In this document: one piece after another, positions 21,923 to 34,136 of the stretch | Numbering within the stretch: the first letter of the stretch is position 1 | Layout: each line of letters opens with the position of its first letter | Assembly: GCA_008729055.1 (NCBI GenBank) | Contig: SDUX01000010.1 | Location: 434,001 to 498,000, forward strand | Direction: 5' to 3' | Source of the DNA: Pyropia haitanensis | Taxonomy: Eukaryota; Rhodophyta; Bangiophyceae; Bangiales; Bangiaceae | Length of the DNA stretch: 64,000 nucleotides | Translations under genes and position numbers: made by a program | Notes under the pieces: generated by a model | What the model was told of the DNA's origin: nothing | Seen by the model: the letters and a program-made list of their open reading frames with translations, nothing else | Database searches by the model: none

Positions 21923-24900
21923 ATGCCGGCGGCCGCGCCCCCCCCCCCCCCGCCCCCCCCCCCCGGGGGCGGCGGCGGCGGTGGCGGCGGCCCCGCCGGC
22001 GGCGCGCACGCCAAGCGCGCGCGCGTCACGGCGCGCGACTACACCGAGCCGCGGGCGGTCGCGCGGCTGGCCGGGATCAGCGCCGCGCTTCGCCACACCC
22101 GCCCCGACCGGGGCGGCTTTGACGCCGCCGACGTGACGCCGCGGTCGCTGTCGACGCTCCTCGCCGGGCTGCTCGCGTTTATGGAGGACACGCTCGGGCG
22201 GGGCGCGCCGCCGCGCTGGCGGGGGCGCCTCGTCAAGCTGCCGGCGCGGCTGCTCCACGACTTTACGCCGGGGGGGGGGGCGGCGGTCGCGCTCGCGGCG
22301 GTGCTGCGGTTCAAAGCCGCCCGCGGGCTGCGGCGGCTCGACTGGTCGGTGCCGCCCGAGGGGGGGGGGGCGGGGGTGGCGCCGGCGGCGGCAGCGGCGG
22401 GCGCGGCTCGCGTGAGGCGGCCGGCCGGGTGGAGCTGCTGCTGGGCCTCCTCGGGGATATCCAGCAGGAGCTGGTCGACGCGGGCCTTCTCCACCCACCG
22501 CGGGTGTGGGTGTCGCCGGCCGTGACGGGCGGCGCCGCCGCGGCGGTGCGGGCGGCGGCGCGGCGCCTGCCGTGCGTGTCGCTCGTCGACGACGTCGCCA
22601 CCGCCAGCCACGCGCTCTACCCCGACCCGCCAGGGACGGGGGTGGCCGACACGGCGGGCCAAGAGTGGTGCCGCACCATCCAGCTGGGTACGGACGGTGA
22701 CGGCCACCCGGGCGCCGCACTCGTCCACTGGTGGTACTACCCCGACAGCTACGACGCGTGGATCCCACGGGCAGAGGTGGAGGGCGACGCCGTCGCCGCC
22801 GCCGCCGAGGCCGCCGCCGCCGACGCGGCCGACGCGGCCGCCGCCGCGGCGGGTGTCACCCGCCACGTGCAGACCCGCTGGCTGATTGACTCTGCCGCGT
22901 TCAACGAGCTGATGAACGTTGCCGACTATGAGGTCGCCCCCGAGGACCGCCGCGGCGCGCCGCCGCCGCCGGGCCGTGCGCCGTCGGGGCGGCGCGCGGA
23001 CCGGCGGCGGGGGAGCACGGGCGGGGAGGTGGAGACCCCGCCGCCGCCGCCGCCGCCGTCACCGCCGCCGCCACCGCCGCGACCGCCGCCCGTGCCAGCG
23101 GCCAAGGCGGCGGGCAAGGGAAAAAAGGGCGCCACAGGCGTTCGCCACAGGGCGGGGGCGGCAGCGGCGGCCGCGGCGGCGGCGGCTGAGGCGGCGGCCG
23201 CGGCGGCAGCCGCAGACAAGGAGAAGGCGGCCGCGGCGGCAGCGGCAGAGGAAAAGGCGGCGGCAACCGCCGCGAAAGCGGCAGAAGAACAGGCGGCGGC
23301 CGCGAAAGCGGCGGCGGCCGCAGCCACAGCAGCGGCCGCGGCGACTGCGGCCGCGCGGCCGGCGGCGGCGGCCACCCGGGTGGCCCCTACTGGCGCCCAG
23401 TCTGCCTCGGCGGGGGTGCCGCCCCGCGGCCGCACCCGCGCGTCGCCGCTGGTGCCGCCACTTCCCGGTCGCGGCAGCCGCCACGCGGCGCTTGCCGCGG
23501 CGGGCGTCAGCGACGCCGATGAACCGCCGCTCCCGCCGCCGCCGCGGCAGTCGGCGCGGCGTCGCGACTCACCACCGCGACAGCCGTCGCCGCCGCGGCC
23601 GCCGCGGCTGCCGCCGCGCGCCGCGCCCGCCGACAACGACGAGCCGCCGCTCCCACCCCCGCCGCGGCAGTCGGCGCGGCGCCGCGAGTCGCCGCCACGC
23701 CCACCGTCGCCGCCGCGCCCGCCACGGCTACCCCCCCAACGGACGCCATCGCCGGCAGCGGTGGCACCCATCGCGCCCATCCCCCTCCTCCCCCGCGCGG
23801 CTGCGGTCGTCTCGCCGCGCCCCATACTACCGACGCTGCCGACGCCGCCGCGGGCGCTGGGCGAGCCGCGGGGCGGCGTCAAGGCGGAGCGACCGCTTCC
23901 GCTGCCGGTCCGCGAGGACGGCCGCCGCGCGCGGCGGCGGGCGGAAAAGGCGGCGGCGGCGGCCGCGTCAGCGGCCGCGCGCGAGGCACGGCGAGAGGTG
24001 TGGACGGCGCCGCCGACGGGGCCGGTCGCGGCGGCCGCGGCGGCCGCGGCGGCGGCGGCGGCCAAGGCGGGAGCGCCGCCAGAGGCGACCGCCGCAGCGG
24101 CGGCGGCGGCCGCGGCAGCGGCGGCTGCAGAGGTGGCGGCGCGCCGGGAGGCAGCGCGCCGCGCCAGTGACGCCGGCGGCGGTGCGAGTGACGACGGCCG
24201 CCGCGTCACCGCCGCGGATATCGGGCTGGGCGACGAGGAGGAGGACGCGGTCACGCCCCGCCGGCAGCGGCCGCCATCGCCGGACGGCGCCCGCGAGGAG
24301 GGGGAGGTTGTCGACAGCCCGCCGCGGCCCAAGCCGGCCGCGCCGCCTGTGCCTGGCCCGACGCCGGCGCCCGTGCCCGCCGCCCCGTTGAGCGACCTGG
24401 AGAGTGGGGAGGAGCGGGAGGAACCACCGCCACCGCCACCGCCACCGCCACCGCCACCGCCACCGCCACCGCCACCGCCGCCACCACCGCCACCGCCACC
24501 GCCATCAGCACCCCCTCCACCGCCCCCCGCCGCCGCTGTTGTGGCGCCGGACCGCGGGCGACAGCGGTCGCAGGGCGGCAGTCTGCCGCTGCCATCGACG
24601 CCGCCGCCGCCAGCAGGACCACCCGGGCTGCAGCGCAAGCGGCGGCGCCCCGACGAGCCCGACCCTTCGCCCGGCCGCGGCCCCCGCGGGCGGCGTGGCG
24701 ACCGGCGACCACCGTCGCTGTCGCCACCCCCACCATCATCGCTGCCGCCGCGGCCGCCGCCGCCGCCGCCGCCGCCAGCGAAGTCGCGGTCACCGCCCCG
24801 GTCGTCGTCGCGCCACCGTGACGGGGGTGTCGCGGTCGTGGCAAGGCCCGTGCCGTTGGCCTCCCGCGGCCGCGGGCGACCAGACGGGTCACTGCCGCCG

Positions 24901-24980
24901 CGTCGGAGGGGGCGGGGAGGACGTCCTCGGGACGGCCCGCGGAGCGTGAGCCGCAGCCACAGTCGTAGCCGCAGCCGCAG

Positions 24981-25013
<33 letters not shown>

Positions 25014-28000
25014 CAGCCTCAGCCGCGGCCGTAGCCGCAGCCGCAGCCGCAGTCGCAGTCGCAGCCTTAGTCTCAGTCTCAGCCTCAGCCGCAGCCATAG
25101 CCGCAGCCGCAGCCGTAGCCGCAGCCGCAGCCGCAGCCGCGGGCGGAGCGTCAGCCGTGGGCGGAGCCGTAGCCGGAGTGTCCGCCGCGGACAGAGTGTC
25201 GGGCGGGGACGGCGGTGGCGGTCGAGCCGCAGCCTCAGCCTCAGCCTCAGCCGTAGCCGCAGCCGCAGCCGCAGCAGGGGCCGTTCGCTGAGCCGGTCAC
25301 GGAGCCGGTCACGGAGCCGCACACGGAGTCGCACAAGAAGCCGGACACGAAGCCGGTCGCGGAGCCGGTTACGGAGCCGGTCACGGAGTCTGTCGCGGAG
25401 CCGGACGCGCAGCCGGACGCGCAGCCGGACGCGCAGCCGGACGCGCAGCCGCAGCCGGGGCCGGAGCCTCAGCCGCAGTCGGGGCCGGAGCCTCAGCCGC
25501 AGCCGCAGCTCGGACCGGCGCGGCGGGCGCGGCGGGCGGCGGCGGTTTCCGCGGTCGCGGTCGCGCTCCCGCGGGCGCTCCCTCTCCCGCTCCCGGCGGC
25601 TTCGGTCGCGGTCCCGGTCGCGACTTCGCTCCCGCTCCCGCTCCCTGTCTCGGTCGCGGTCGCGGTCACGGTCGCGCTCCCGGCCGCGCTCACTCTCCCG
25701 CTCCCGCTCTCGGCTGCTGCGCTCCCGTCCACGGTCGCGACGGGCGTCGCGGTCGCCGGTGGGGTCGCCGTCACGGTCCCGCTCGCGGTCGCGGTCGCGG
25801 TCGCGGTCCCGGCCACGGCCGCGGTCGCGGAGCGTGTCCCCGTCGCGGTCGCGGGCGGCACGCGGCCGCTCTCTTGCGCGGGGCGCCCGGTCCGCCGCGT
25901 CTGCGCCGCCGCCGTCGCCGCCACGGGAGCCCACGACGCCGCCGCCGCCGCCACTGGCGGCCTCGTCGGCCGGCCGCGGCCGGGGGCGTCGGCGCGGCGC
26001 GGCCACCGCCCCGGCGGTGGGCCTGCCGGCAGCGACGGCGGCAAAGGCCGCGGCCGCGGCAGCAGCGTCTGCTGTGGCCGCGGCGCCGGCGTCAGCGTCG
26101 GGGACGGACGCGGGCGGGGGCGCGCCGTCGCCGGCGGCGGCCCGCTCCCACAAGGGCCGCAAGCGCGAGCGGGAGCTGGAGCGCAAGCGCGCCCGCCAGC
26201 GGGAGCTCCTCGCCGCGCAGGCGGCGCGCGACCGCGCACAGGGCGCCCGCGCGGCGGGGGGGGAGGGCACGGCCGACACAGCCGCGTCGGCCGCGTCGGC
26301 CGCGTCGGGCGAGGAGGGCGGCAGTGCCGGTGGTGCCGGCCGCCGCCGCTCCCTCCGTGCCGTCCCGCCGGGCGCGGCGGCGGTGGCGGCCGGCGCGCCG
26401 CCGTCGCCGCCGCGGCCGTCGCCGGGGCAGCCGCGTAAGCGCCGCCGCACAGGCAGCAGCGGCAGCGAGCGGCCCGACGAGGCGGGGCTGGCCGCGGCGG
26501 CGGCGCCACCGCCCTACCCCCACCACCGGACCACGTCGCCGCGCAGCGGTGGCGCGAGCGGTACGGCGGCGGCATCGTCGGCAGACTGGGAGGGTGGGGG
26601 GCGCGCCGCTGCGGGGCGTGGCAGCGCTGCTGCCGCTGCTGCTGCCGCCGCGGCGCGGGACGATGCAAGCGGCCACAGCGGGTCGGCGTCGCTGCGCAAG
26701 CCGAGCCTCAAGGTGCGGCTCAAGCTGTCCCGGTCGGGCGGCTCACCGCTGCCGCCGGCCTTTTCGCCGGCCGCCCTGCCCGCCGACGGGCCGCCGCTGA
26801 AGCTGACCGTCTCCCCATCGGGGGGGGGGGTCCGCGACGCGGGCGCAGGCCGGGGGGGGAGCCCGCCCCGGCGGGCCGCCGCTCCCTGTCGCCGCCCTTG
26901 TCCGCGTCGCTCGCCGCGGCGCGGCCGCCCCACCCGTCGCCGTCGCCATCGACAGTCACCGACGGGGGCGGCGGGGGTGGGGCGGTGGGCCGGCCAGGCG
27001 GCGGTGGCGGCGGCAAGCACGGCCGCCGTCACGGCAGCTCCAGTGCCGGTGGCGGCGGCGCGGGTGGCGGCGGTGATGGCGCTGCCGCCGCGGCGGCCGC
27101 CACGGCCGCCGCGTCTGCGTCTGCGTCGGCGGCGGCCACGGCCGCCGCAGCCGCGGCGGCGGCGGAGCGCGCACGCGAGCGAGCGGCGGAGCGGGAGCGG
27201 GAGCGCGCGCGGCGGGCGGCGGAGGAGGCGGCGCGCACCGCCGCGCGCGCCGCCGCGCGCGCGGCGGTCGAGGCGGAGATCGCGGCGGGGTGCGTGCGCC
27301 ACCGGGTCGCGCGCGCCGCCGACGAGTTTTTGGGCGACGGGGTGGGGCGGGTGGTCGTGCGCAACGTCAGCTGCGCGGGGGGGGAGGTGGCGCTGGGTGC
27401 CGCCGCGGCGGCGGCCGTGGCGGCGCTGGCAGAGCGGGGGGGGGGCGGTGGCCTCCGTGTTGGTGGTGGTGAGGGGGGGGGGGAGGGGAGGGGGGGGGGG
27501 CGACCCCGTCGGCAATGGAGGGGGTGGTGGTGGCCAACGGGGCGGCGGAGCCCGTCGCGGGTGGGGACGGCTCGTCTGGCGATGAGGCGATGGGCGTGCC
27601 GTCGGCGCCGCCGGCTGCCACCGCGGGCACTTCCGGTGGCGGCGTCAAGGCCGAGCCGCCGCCGCCCGTCGCGTCGCCGCCGCCCCCCACGTCCGTGCCG
27701 CCGCCGCCAGCGGCCTCGCCACGACCGCCGCTCCCCCGGGTGGTGACGGTGGTGGACCTGGCCGACGCGGCCGCGGCGGTCGGCGGCGCCCCCCCCCATC
27801 CCGCGTGGCCGCCGCCCGTGGCGGCCTGGTTCCGCCCGGCCGCCGTCGCGCCCGTCGAGCGGCTCGCCTTTCCAGACTTTTTCGTCCCGCCGGGCGCGTC
27901 GCCGCCGGCGGTGCCGGCCACGTCGGCGGCGGCGCCGCTCGCGCCGCCCGACTGGAAAGGGGATGGCGGGGGGGGGAGGGAGGGCGACGCCGGGGGGGGG

Positions 28001-29904
28001 GGGGAGGTGCGGGTGGTGCCACCCCGGACGCCGGCGGGCTACGTTGCCGCCCGGTCGGCGCTGCTGGCCGCGGCGCGGGGCGGGGGGGGGCGCTGCTTGT
28101 CGGCCGCGTCGGGCGTCGCGGCGGTGCTGCTCGACGCGCGGCTGCGGGCAGAGGCGGAGATGGCCGAGAGGGGGAGGGCGGCAGGGCGGGGGCGGGGTGG
28201 GGGGCGGGGGGAGGCCACCGCCGCCGCCGCCGCCGCCACTGCCGACGACGATGACGAGTCGATGGCGGAGGAGGGCGAGGTGGACGACCGCTCGCCGACG
28301 CCGCCGCTGCCGTCGCCACCGACGCCGCCCGTGCTTGTTGCCGACGTCGCGGCGGTGCTGCGGGTGATGGACTTTTTGGCCCACTGGCGGCTGCTGCCGA
28401 GCGCCGCCAGCGGCGCGCTGCCGCCGCCGCCAGTGCCAACGGGCGCGGCGGCTGCAGCGGCGGAGGGGGCGGGGGCGGTGCCCTCTGTCGCCGCCGCCAC
28501 CGGCGCGGTTGCGGCGACGGTGGGGTCAGCGGCGGCCGAGCCGGCCGCGGGGGCCACGTCGAGTGGTCGCGGCGGCGCATCGGCCGGGACGTCTGCTGGA
28601 GCGGGCCCCCCTCCAGCCTCCCCCCGGCGGGTCGTTGTTTTTGACGACGCGGTGGCGCGCGGGGAGGGCTCGTCGAGCCTCTCTCCCGGCGGGGAACGCG
28701 GCGGCTGCGCCGGTGACGGCGGCAGCGTGCCGGCGGCCGACGATGCGCACGCGGTGTGGCGGCGGCGGCGGCGGCAGTACGCGACGGCCGTCGCGGCGCC
28801 CGTCACGTGCGGCGCGTGCGGCGCCGCGTGCAACGATTTTTACATGTACGCGAGCGCCAAGCCGTCAGCGGGCGCGGCCGGGCCGGGCGCGGCGCTCTCC
28901 CGCGATGGCAGCGGCGGTGGTGGCAGCGGCGGCGGCGGTGGTGGCAGCGGCGGCAGCGGTGGTGCCGGCGGCGGCGGCGGTGGCGTCAACGCCGGCGACA
29001 CGCTCCGGTGCATGGCGTGCCACGCGCGCGGGCGGTTCCCCGTGCACCTCCCCGCGGGCGCCTTTGTCGCCGTCGCCGCCGCGCCGGCGGTCGGCGCGGA
29101 AGACCTGGCGGGGGGCCCCCTCGGCGTTGGCGGTACCGGCGGCGGTGGCGGCGGCGGTGGTGGCGGCGGCGGCGGCAGCGGCATTGACACGGACCCAGAG
29201 GCGGTGACGACCGCCGCGGCGATTGGCGCGTGGGCGCCCGCCGAGGCCGACGCCGAGCCGCCGTGGCCCGAGGTGCAGACGCTGCGGCTGCTCGCGGCGC
29301 TCGACGCGCACGGGCCGGACTGGCTCCGCGTCGCCGCGGCGGTCAACGCGCCGGCGCCGGGCGTTGCCGGTGGTGGAGGGCTGGTGGGGGTGGGCGTGGG
29401 GGGGGGCGGGAAGGCCGCCGAGGGGGGGGGGGGGTGGGGGGCGGCGACTGGGCGTCGGCCGACGCGGCCGCGGCGGGTGCCGGCGGCAGTGGCGCTGTTG
29501 GCGGTGGCGGTGGCGGTGGCAGTGTCGGCGGCGGTGGCGGCGGCGGCGGCGGCGGCCTGCCGGCTGGTGTGGTCAGCGCGCTTGTGCGACGGACGCCCGC
29601 GGCGTGCGTGCGGCACTTTGTGTCGATGCCCATTGAGGAGTCCCTCCTCGGCGACACGCGCGGGCGGTGGGGGGCTGAGCCGCCGGTCAAGGCGCCCCGC
29701 CTGCCGCCCGTGGCTACTGTCACTGCCCGCGGCGGCGGGGGTGCCGCGGTCGCTGGCGCGGGCGCGGGCGGGGCAGGAGCGGGCCGCACGGGGACGAGCG
29801 CCGGTGGCGGCCGCGGCGTGAAGACCGAGACGCCGCCCGCGGCGGCGGCACCACCCGCCACCCCCGCCCCCCCTCCCGTCCGGGCCGGCAACGACGCGGC
29901 GGGT

Positions 29905-29959
<55 letters not shown>

Positions 29960-30813
29960 CCGACGCGCTGCCGCTGGGCGACGAGGACAACCCCGTCATG
30001 TGCCTCATCACGCTCCTCGCCGCGTCGGTGGCGCCCGAGGTGGCCGCCGCCGCCGCGCAGGCGGCGCTCGCCTACCTCCTCCAGCCATCGGTGCGCGCCG
30101 CGCCGCCGCCACCGCCGGCGGGGGTGCCCAACGGGGCGGCCCCGCGGGCGGCCACGGCGGCGGCGACGGGGGCACCACCCGGGGCGGCCGCACCCAGGCC
30201 CGCGTCGGGCGCGTCGGCGGCTGCCGGCAGGCCCACCCCTCCGTCGTCACACCCCCCCCCTCCCCCCCCCCCCCCCCCAGCGCGGTCCCCTCTGCCGCGC
30301 TCCCCCCCCACGCCGCCCGCGTCGCGGCCCGCGCCGCTCTGGCCGCCGCCGCCGCCCGCGCGCGGTCGCTCGCCGCCGCCGAGGCGCGCGAGCTCCACCG
30401 CCTGTTTGGCGCCACGCTCGACGGCCGCCTCCGCGGCATTGACGCGGCCGTTGCGGGCGTGGCCGCCGACGCGGCGGCCGCGGCGGGCCTCGCCGCCGCC
30501 ACCCGCCGCCGCCGGCGTGCCGCCGCGGGCGGGCGTGCCGCCGCGGCCGCCGCGGCCGCCGCGGCGGCGGCAGAGGCGGCGGCCGCGGCGGCATTGGCTG
30601 AGGCGGGCGTGGGGGGGGGGGGGGGGGGCGTGGCGCCGCCGCCGGCGGCGCGCCACCCGCTATGGCGGCGGCTGGGGGGGGGGGTACTGGGGGGGGGGGG
30701 GGGGGGACCCGGGGGGGGACGACGTGCCCCTCGCCGCGCGCTCCGCCGCGGCCGCCGCCGCCGCCGCGGCGGCCGCGGCGCCCGTCGCGCCGCGGCCGTC
30801 GGCGCTCAGCTGA
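21923..30813 (+). CDS. SWI3: SWI3/SMARCC chromatin-remodelling subunit with internal RS domain
   Basis: Scaffold of SWI/SNF complexes, predicted near 2965 residues. Parts in order are as follows. The SMARCC N-terminal module has LSTLLAGLLAFMEDTLG and VKLPARLLHDFTPGGGAAVA. A chromo-like block has HWWYYPDSYDAWIP and RWLIDSAAFNELMNVADYEV. Then come Pro/Ala repeats and an RS domain (about 24940-25880). SWIRM (from about 27800) has AAWFRPAAVAPVERLAFPDF and VAAVLRVMDFLAHWRLLP, split by low-complexity insertions. A ZZ-like CxxC finger follows (CGACGAACNDFYMY, CMACHARG). SANT has PEVQTLRLLAALDAHGPDW and ACVRHFVSMPIEESLL. The end has DEDNPVMCLITLLAASVAPE and an Ala-rich coiled coil. Six frame switches fall at G/C runs near 22360-22370, 26820-26863, 27470-27510, 29400-29440, 30250-30283 and 30611-30710. 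The usual family length is 500-1200, so the insertions are huge. The ATG at 21923 gives MPAAAPP. Confidence 0.93.
23515..23750 (+). repeat. Tandem duplication encoding a Pro/Arg segment in SWI3
   Basis: Two adjacent units of about 120 bp each encode [16 protein letters not shown] followed by SPPR-PSPPRPPRLPP. The second copy differs by a few substitutions. Confidence 0.85.
24421..24505 (+). repeat. CCACCG hexanucleotide microsatellite
   Basis: A near-perfect run of CCACCG units, plus some CCGCCA variants, encodes a poly-Pro stretch of about 28 residues after the acidic EEREEP of SWI3. Confidence 0.9.
24945..25880 (+). repeat. RS-encoding repeat region (AGCCGC and variants)
   Basis: About 930 bp of degenerate 6-bp repeats (AGCCGC, AGCCGT, AGCCTC, CGGTCG, CGCTCC) encode a nearly uninterrupted Arg-Ser dipeptide domain, with SLSLSLS and SRTRSRT variants. 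Different Ser and Arg codons are used along the run, which argues for selection on the peptide in addition to recent slippage. Confidence 0.93.
29902..29960 (+). repeat. GGCGAC hexanucleotide microsatellite (Gly-Asp)n
   Basis: About nine perfect GGCGAC units encode a (Gly-Asp) run just before the conserved DEDNPVM block of SWI3. Confidence 0.93.
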
Positions 30814-31451
30814 CGGTCCGCCAGGGGCGGGCGCGTCGGCAGAGAGCCGGCGGGGGGCAGGCCCGGCGGTGGCCAACGGTGGGCGCGTGTTGTTCTGTTT
30901 TTTTTTTGTTTTTTTCTTATGCGTGTGGGTGGTGGTTGATGGGGAGGGGGAATGGATGGTGGGGTGTGTACGGAGAGGGGGGGGAGGGGGGGGGGGTTGC
31001 CCGGCGGCCGAGCCGCTGTGTCTGTCTCGACTGTCTGTTATCGTTCTTGTTCTCTTGTTTTTTTTCTACACTTGCGCACGCCCGGCCGCCACGCGCGCCC
31101 GGCCGCCGAGCGTGGCACGCGGCCGCCGCGCCACGGGCGGGGCGGTGAGCCGCGCGGGTGGCCAGGGGGGTGCGCCGCGGTACGCGACGGCGGCGCGGCC
31201 GGCGGCGCAACACCGCCACAGGGGGCGCCGGGGCGGGCACGCCGCGCCGCCCCGCGGCGCGCGGGGTACCCGCGCCGCCGACGCGCGCGCGTCCACGCGG
31301 CCACGCGCCGGCCGGGCACGCGCCGCCACGGCGCCATGCATCCCGCCCCGCTCCCCCCTCCCCCCTCCCCCTGGCTCCAATCCTGTTGCACCCCGCCCCC
31401 CCCCACCCCCCATCCCGCCTCCCACCCTGAACATGCCCGCTCCGCCCCCCC
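30814..31451. other. Convergent spacer, SWI3 / PEX4 3' ends
   Basis: Contains T-rich strings on the plus strand at 30897-30930 and 31054-31066, compatible with a SWI3 3' untranslated region. GC-rich sequence then leads to the PEX4 stop. No gene was seen. Confidence 0.5.
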
Positions 31452-32690
31452 CTACCGGTCGCCCTGGAGCGCGGCCACCTCTGGCGGCGGCCCCGCACAC
31501 AGCTTGGTGTACATTCGCGCGAGCGACCGGAACGCGCGCCCGTCCCCCGCGCGCAGCAGGTTGCCCGCGTCACAGTTGAGCGGGCTGTCGGGCTCTGGGT
31601 GGCCGAGCAGCACAATCAGCGCGCGGGCGGTGGAGGCGAGCGTCCACGCCGGGCTCCATGCGGCCTTGAGGATGTCCAGGCACACCTCGCCGCTCTTGGG
31701 GTGCACGTTCGGGTGGAACACCTTGGACAGCAGCCGCACGTTGGGGGGGGAGAGGGGGTAGGACGGAGGCACGACGACGTCGATTTTGAAATAGCCATTC
31801 TGTGTTGGGGGAAGGGGGGGGGGCAGGATAGCGGAAAGGGCGGGAGAAGGAATGGGCAGGACAGTCCGGAGGGAGAAAAGGACACATGGACAAAGAGGGG
31901 CGCGGGTACACGAAAAGAAAAAGAGGCGTAAGTGACCATCCACGCGTATAGCGGCAACTAATGAAGAAAAGCAAACAAAGCGGGGGAGTCTGCTGCCCCC
32001 ACACACCCACACGGACCGCAAGAGCTGCACGAGAAAAACAGGACGCCGCGCCGTCAGCAGCTCCCCCTTTGCATCCTCGCGCCAGCGACAGCAGCCCAGT
32101 AGCTGCCCACACCAGAAGGAACAACCGAGACAAGTAGACCGCGACAGCCGCACGGCAGGCACAGGTCCTGAACAACACGAGCGGCGGCACTCCGTCGGTG
32201 GCTTCCCCTTCCCCGCATCGCTCCAGCGGCAGCAGCTACCGCACGCCCGCCGCCGCGGCCGCCGTTTGTAGCGCCCACAGAGCCAGTCGCTAGGTCCGCA
32301 TGCCCCGCCACAGCCAGAAACCCACGTCCCGCCGCTCGTGCAAGGTGGGGAGGAACTTGCGTAATGGCCGGTCCCCCCCTCCATCTCCATTCCCCACTCA
32401 CCGCGTCGTCGCCGTGAGTCAGCGCCCTCCGCCTTCCTTCCCCCCTCGCGCCCACCCCGGACACTCCCAAAGACACGACAAACGAAAAGAACAGAAAGCA
32501 GCAACACCAAAACAAGAGAATGAGGTAAACGCACCTCGTACGGCGTGTCCACCGGACCGCGGACGTGCCCCACCCAGTGGGACAAGTTGCCCTCCTCGGG
32601 CGCCAGCACAATTTCCGCGTTGGCGCCCGCCGCGCGCGCCTCCTTTTGCATCTCCCGGTGCTCCTTCAGCAGGCGCCCCCCAGACATCAT
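31452..32690 (-). CDS. PEX4: Peroxisomal ubiquitin-conjugating enzyme PEX4, two exons
   Basis: E2 enzyme that monoubiquitinates the PEX5 import receptor for recycling at the peroxisome, by family. Exon 1 is 32690..32535 and exon 2 is 31799..31452, giving 167 residues. The start lies in a perfect GCCACCATGATG context. Exon 1 has GRLLKEHREMQKEA and HVRGPVDTPYE. Exon 2 has the HPN motif (81-83), active-site Cys92 in KSGEVCLDILK, and the PEX4-like AWSPAWTLASTARALIVLL and HPEPDSPLNCDAGNLLRAGD. The SPAWTL and HPEPDSPLNCD stretches separate it from other E2s. The intron (735 nt, GTGCGT...ACAG) has a length divisible by three and no in-frame stop, so a retained intron would be translated. Generic UBC alternatives are less likely. 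Confidence 0.93.
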   Translation of the reverse strand: MMSGGRLLKEHREMQKEARAAGANAEIVLAPEEGNLSHWVGHVRGPVDTPYEVRLPHSLVLVLLLSVLFVCRVFGSVRGGREGGRKAEGADSRRRRGEWGMEMEGGTGHYASSSPPCTSGGTWVSGCGGACGPSDWLCGRYKRRPRRRACGSCCRWSDAGKGKPPTECRRSCCSGPVPAVRLSRSTCLGCSFWCGQLLGCCRWREDAKGELLTARRPVFLVQLLRSVWVCGGSRLPRFVCFSSLVAAIRVDGHLRLFFFSCTRAPLCPCVLFSLRTVLPIPSPALSAILPPPLPPTQNGYFKIDVVVPPSYPLSPPNVRLLSKVFHPNVHPKSGEVCLDILKAAWSPAWTLASTARALIVLLGHPEPDSPLNCDAGNLLRAGDGRAFRSLARMYTKLCAGPPPEVAALQGDR

Positions 32691-34136
32691 GGTGGCTGCG
32701 GCTGACACGGAGACACCAAGAAAAAAAAAGAAGGGGAGGGGGTAGAGGGGGGAAGCGGGGGGAAGAATGAACGACGTTCGAGGCGTGCAAACAGGAAGAA
32801 AGAAGGGTCAGAGAGGCGGAGGAAGGGCGGCTGCGGAGCGCGCACAGTGGGGCCCACGAGGGTGTGACGGGAGGAGGACGTTGCTGGCGAGACGGAAGAG
32901 GCGCGCCACGGACGTGGCATCTTGCAACGCAAGCGTGGCCCGAACTCCAGCAGCATGGAGCGTGCTTCAATTCGCGTCCTCTGTCGATCGATCGTTCAGA
33001 TAATCGTTTTGGTGACAATGTAGAAGACCGCTGGCAAACTTGATCTGCCGACCGACGGCCGCGGGAACGACGACGGTCAGCCCAAGCCGTGGCCTACGAC
33101 CAGGACCTGCGCGAGCTCTAGCTTGGCTACATAGCCAGCGAGCGCGAGTGCAGGTGAGCAACCGCGACCCGGGAACCAGCCAGCTGCACGTCACTTGTTA
33201 CACATCGGATAGCTCCCATCCGGAAGCGCACGCAGCCGCGACGTGCGGAGAGGCAAGCGCGACTTTGGCAATCAGAAGCAAACAAGACAACGGACCATAA
33301 ACATCATGGGATCCATGTGCATACGGTCACCGCACGCAGCCCACCCTGCTCCTTCCCCCCTCTTCCACTCCCTCAACTCCCCCTCCTCCTCCCCATTCGT
33401 CACTGAACTCTCCTCGCCCCCATCCCACCCCCCCGCAGTGCACCCAATCCTGAGCGTGCCTTCCTCGACGGCCAGTTGTGGGACGTCACCGTGCGCTGGG
33501 CGGTCGCCGCAGCGGTGGGCACCCGGTGCGGCCACCTGCCACGCAGGGACGGCAGCCTCGCGGCTACCCTTCTGACGGCGGGAGAGAGCATCGGCGGGGG
33601 GGAAGGCTGGTGGGGGCGGCGGCGGCCGGGGGATGAGCGGAACACGCACCCCGCTCGGTGGTGTGACGCCCATCCGCCTGCTACACCGGGGCATGCGGCG
33701 GAAGAGCGCTTGAAGGGGAGCAAGGCTCTTCCTCGGAACCAACTGTTGCATCAGCGCCGGCGGGCGCGTCGACGCCGCTCCGCCGGCAGTATGGCCGGGG
33801 CGTGATGGCGTGGCCGCGCCGTGCCTCGCGGCGGCACCCGCGGCCGCGGCGGCTGCCTCCACCGCCGCCGCTGCGGTCGGCGGCGATGGCGTCCCGAGCG
33901 GACCTAGCCGAGCGCGGAGTAGCCCGTGGGAGGAGACGCGTGTCGTGTGTGGCTCGATTGCAGCATGTGTCCATCTGTTCCCCCGTCGCACCCATCCCCC
34001 GCCCCGCCGCCCGTCTATGGCTGAGCGCCGGCACACCACCGCGACGCGAAACCGCGGGCGGCGTGCCGCTGGTATTCCTCCCCTCCGACCCCCCTCCCCT
34101 GTGCCCTCCCCCCTCATCTCCCCCTGCGCAACAGTA
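32691..34136. other. Spacer, RING gene 3' end to PEX4 start
   Basis: Both neighbours are on the minus strand. Positions 32700-33330 are only moderately GC-rich and include a GATAATCG string at 32999-33006 in a local AT-rich patch, about 310 bases upstream of the PEX4 ATG; this is the likely PEX4 promoter. The remainder is GC-rich and probably contains the RING gene 3' untranslated region. Open frames here lack protein-like composition. Confidence 0.45.

Noticed and set aside
24945..25880. CRISPR-like or satellite array
   Set aside because: It is a coding Arg-Ser dipeptide repeat in frame with SWI3; there are no spacers.
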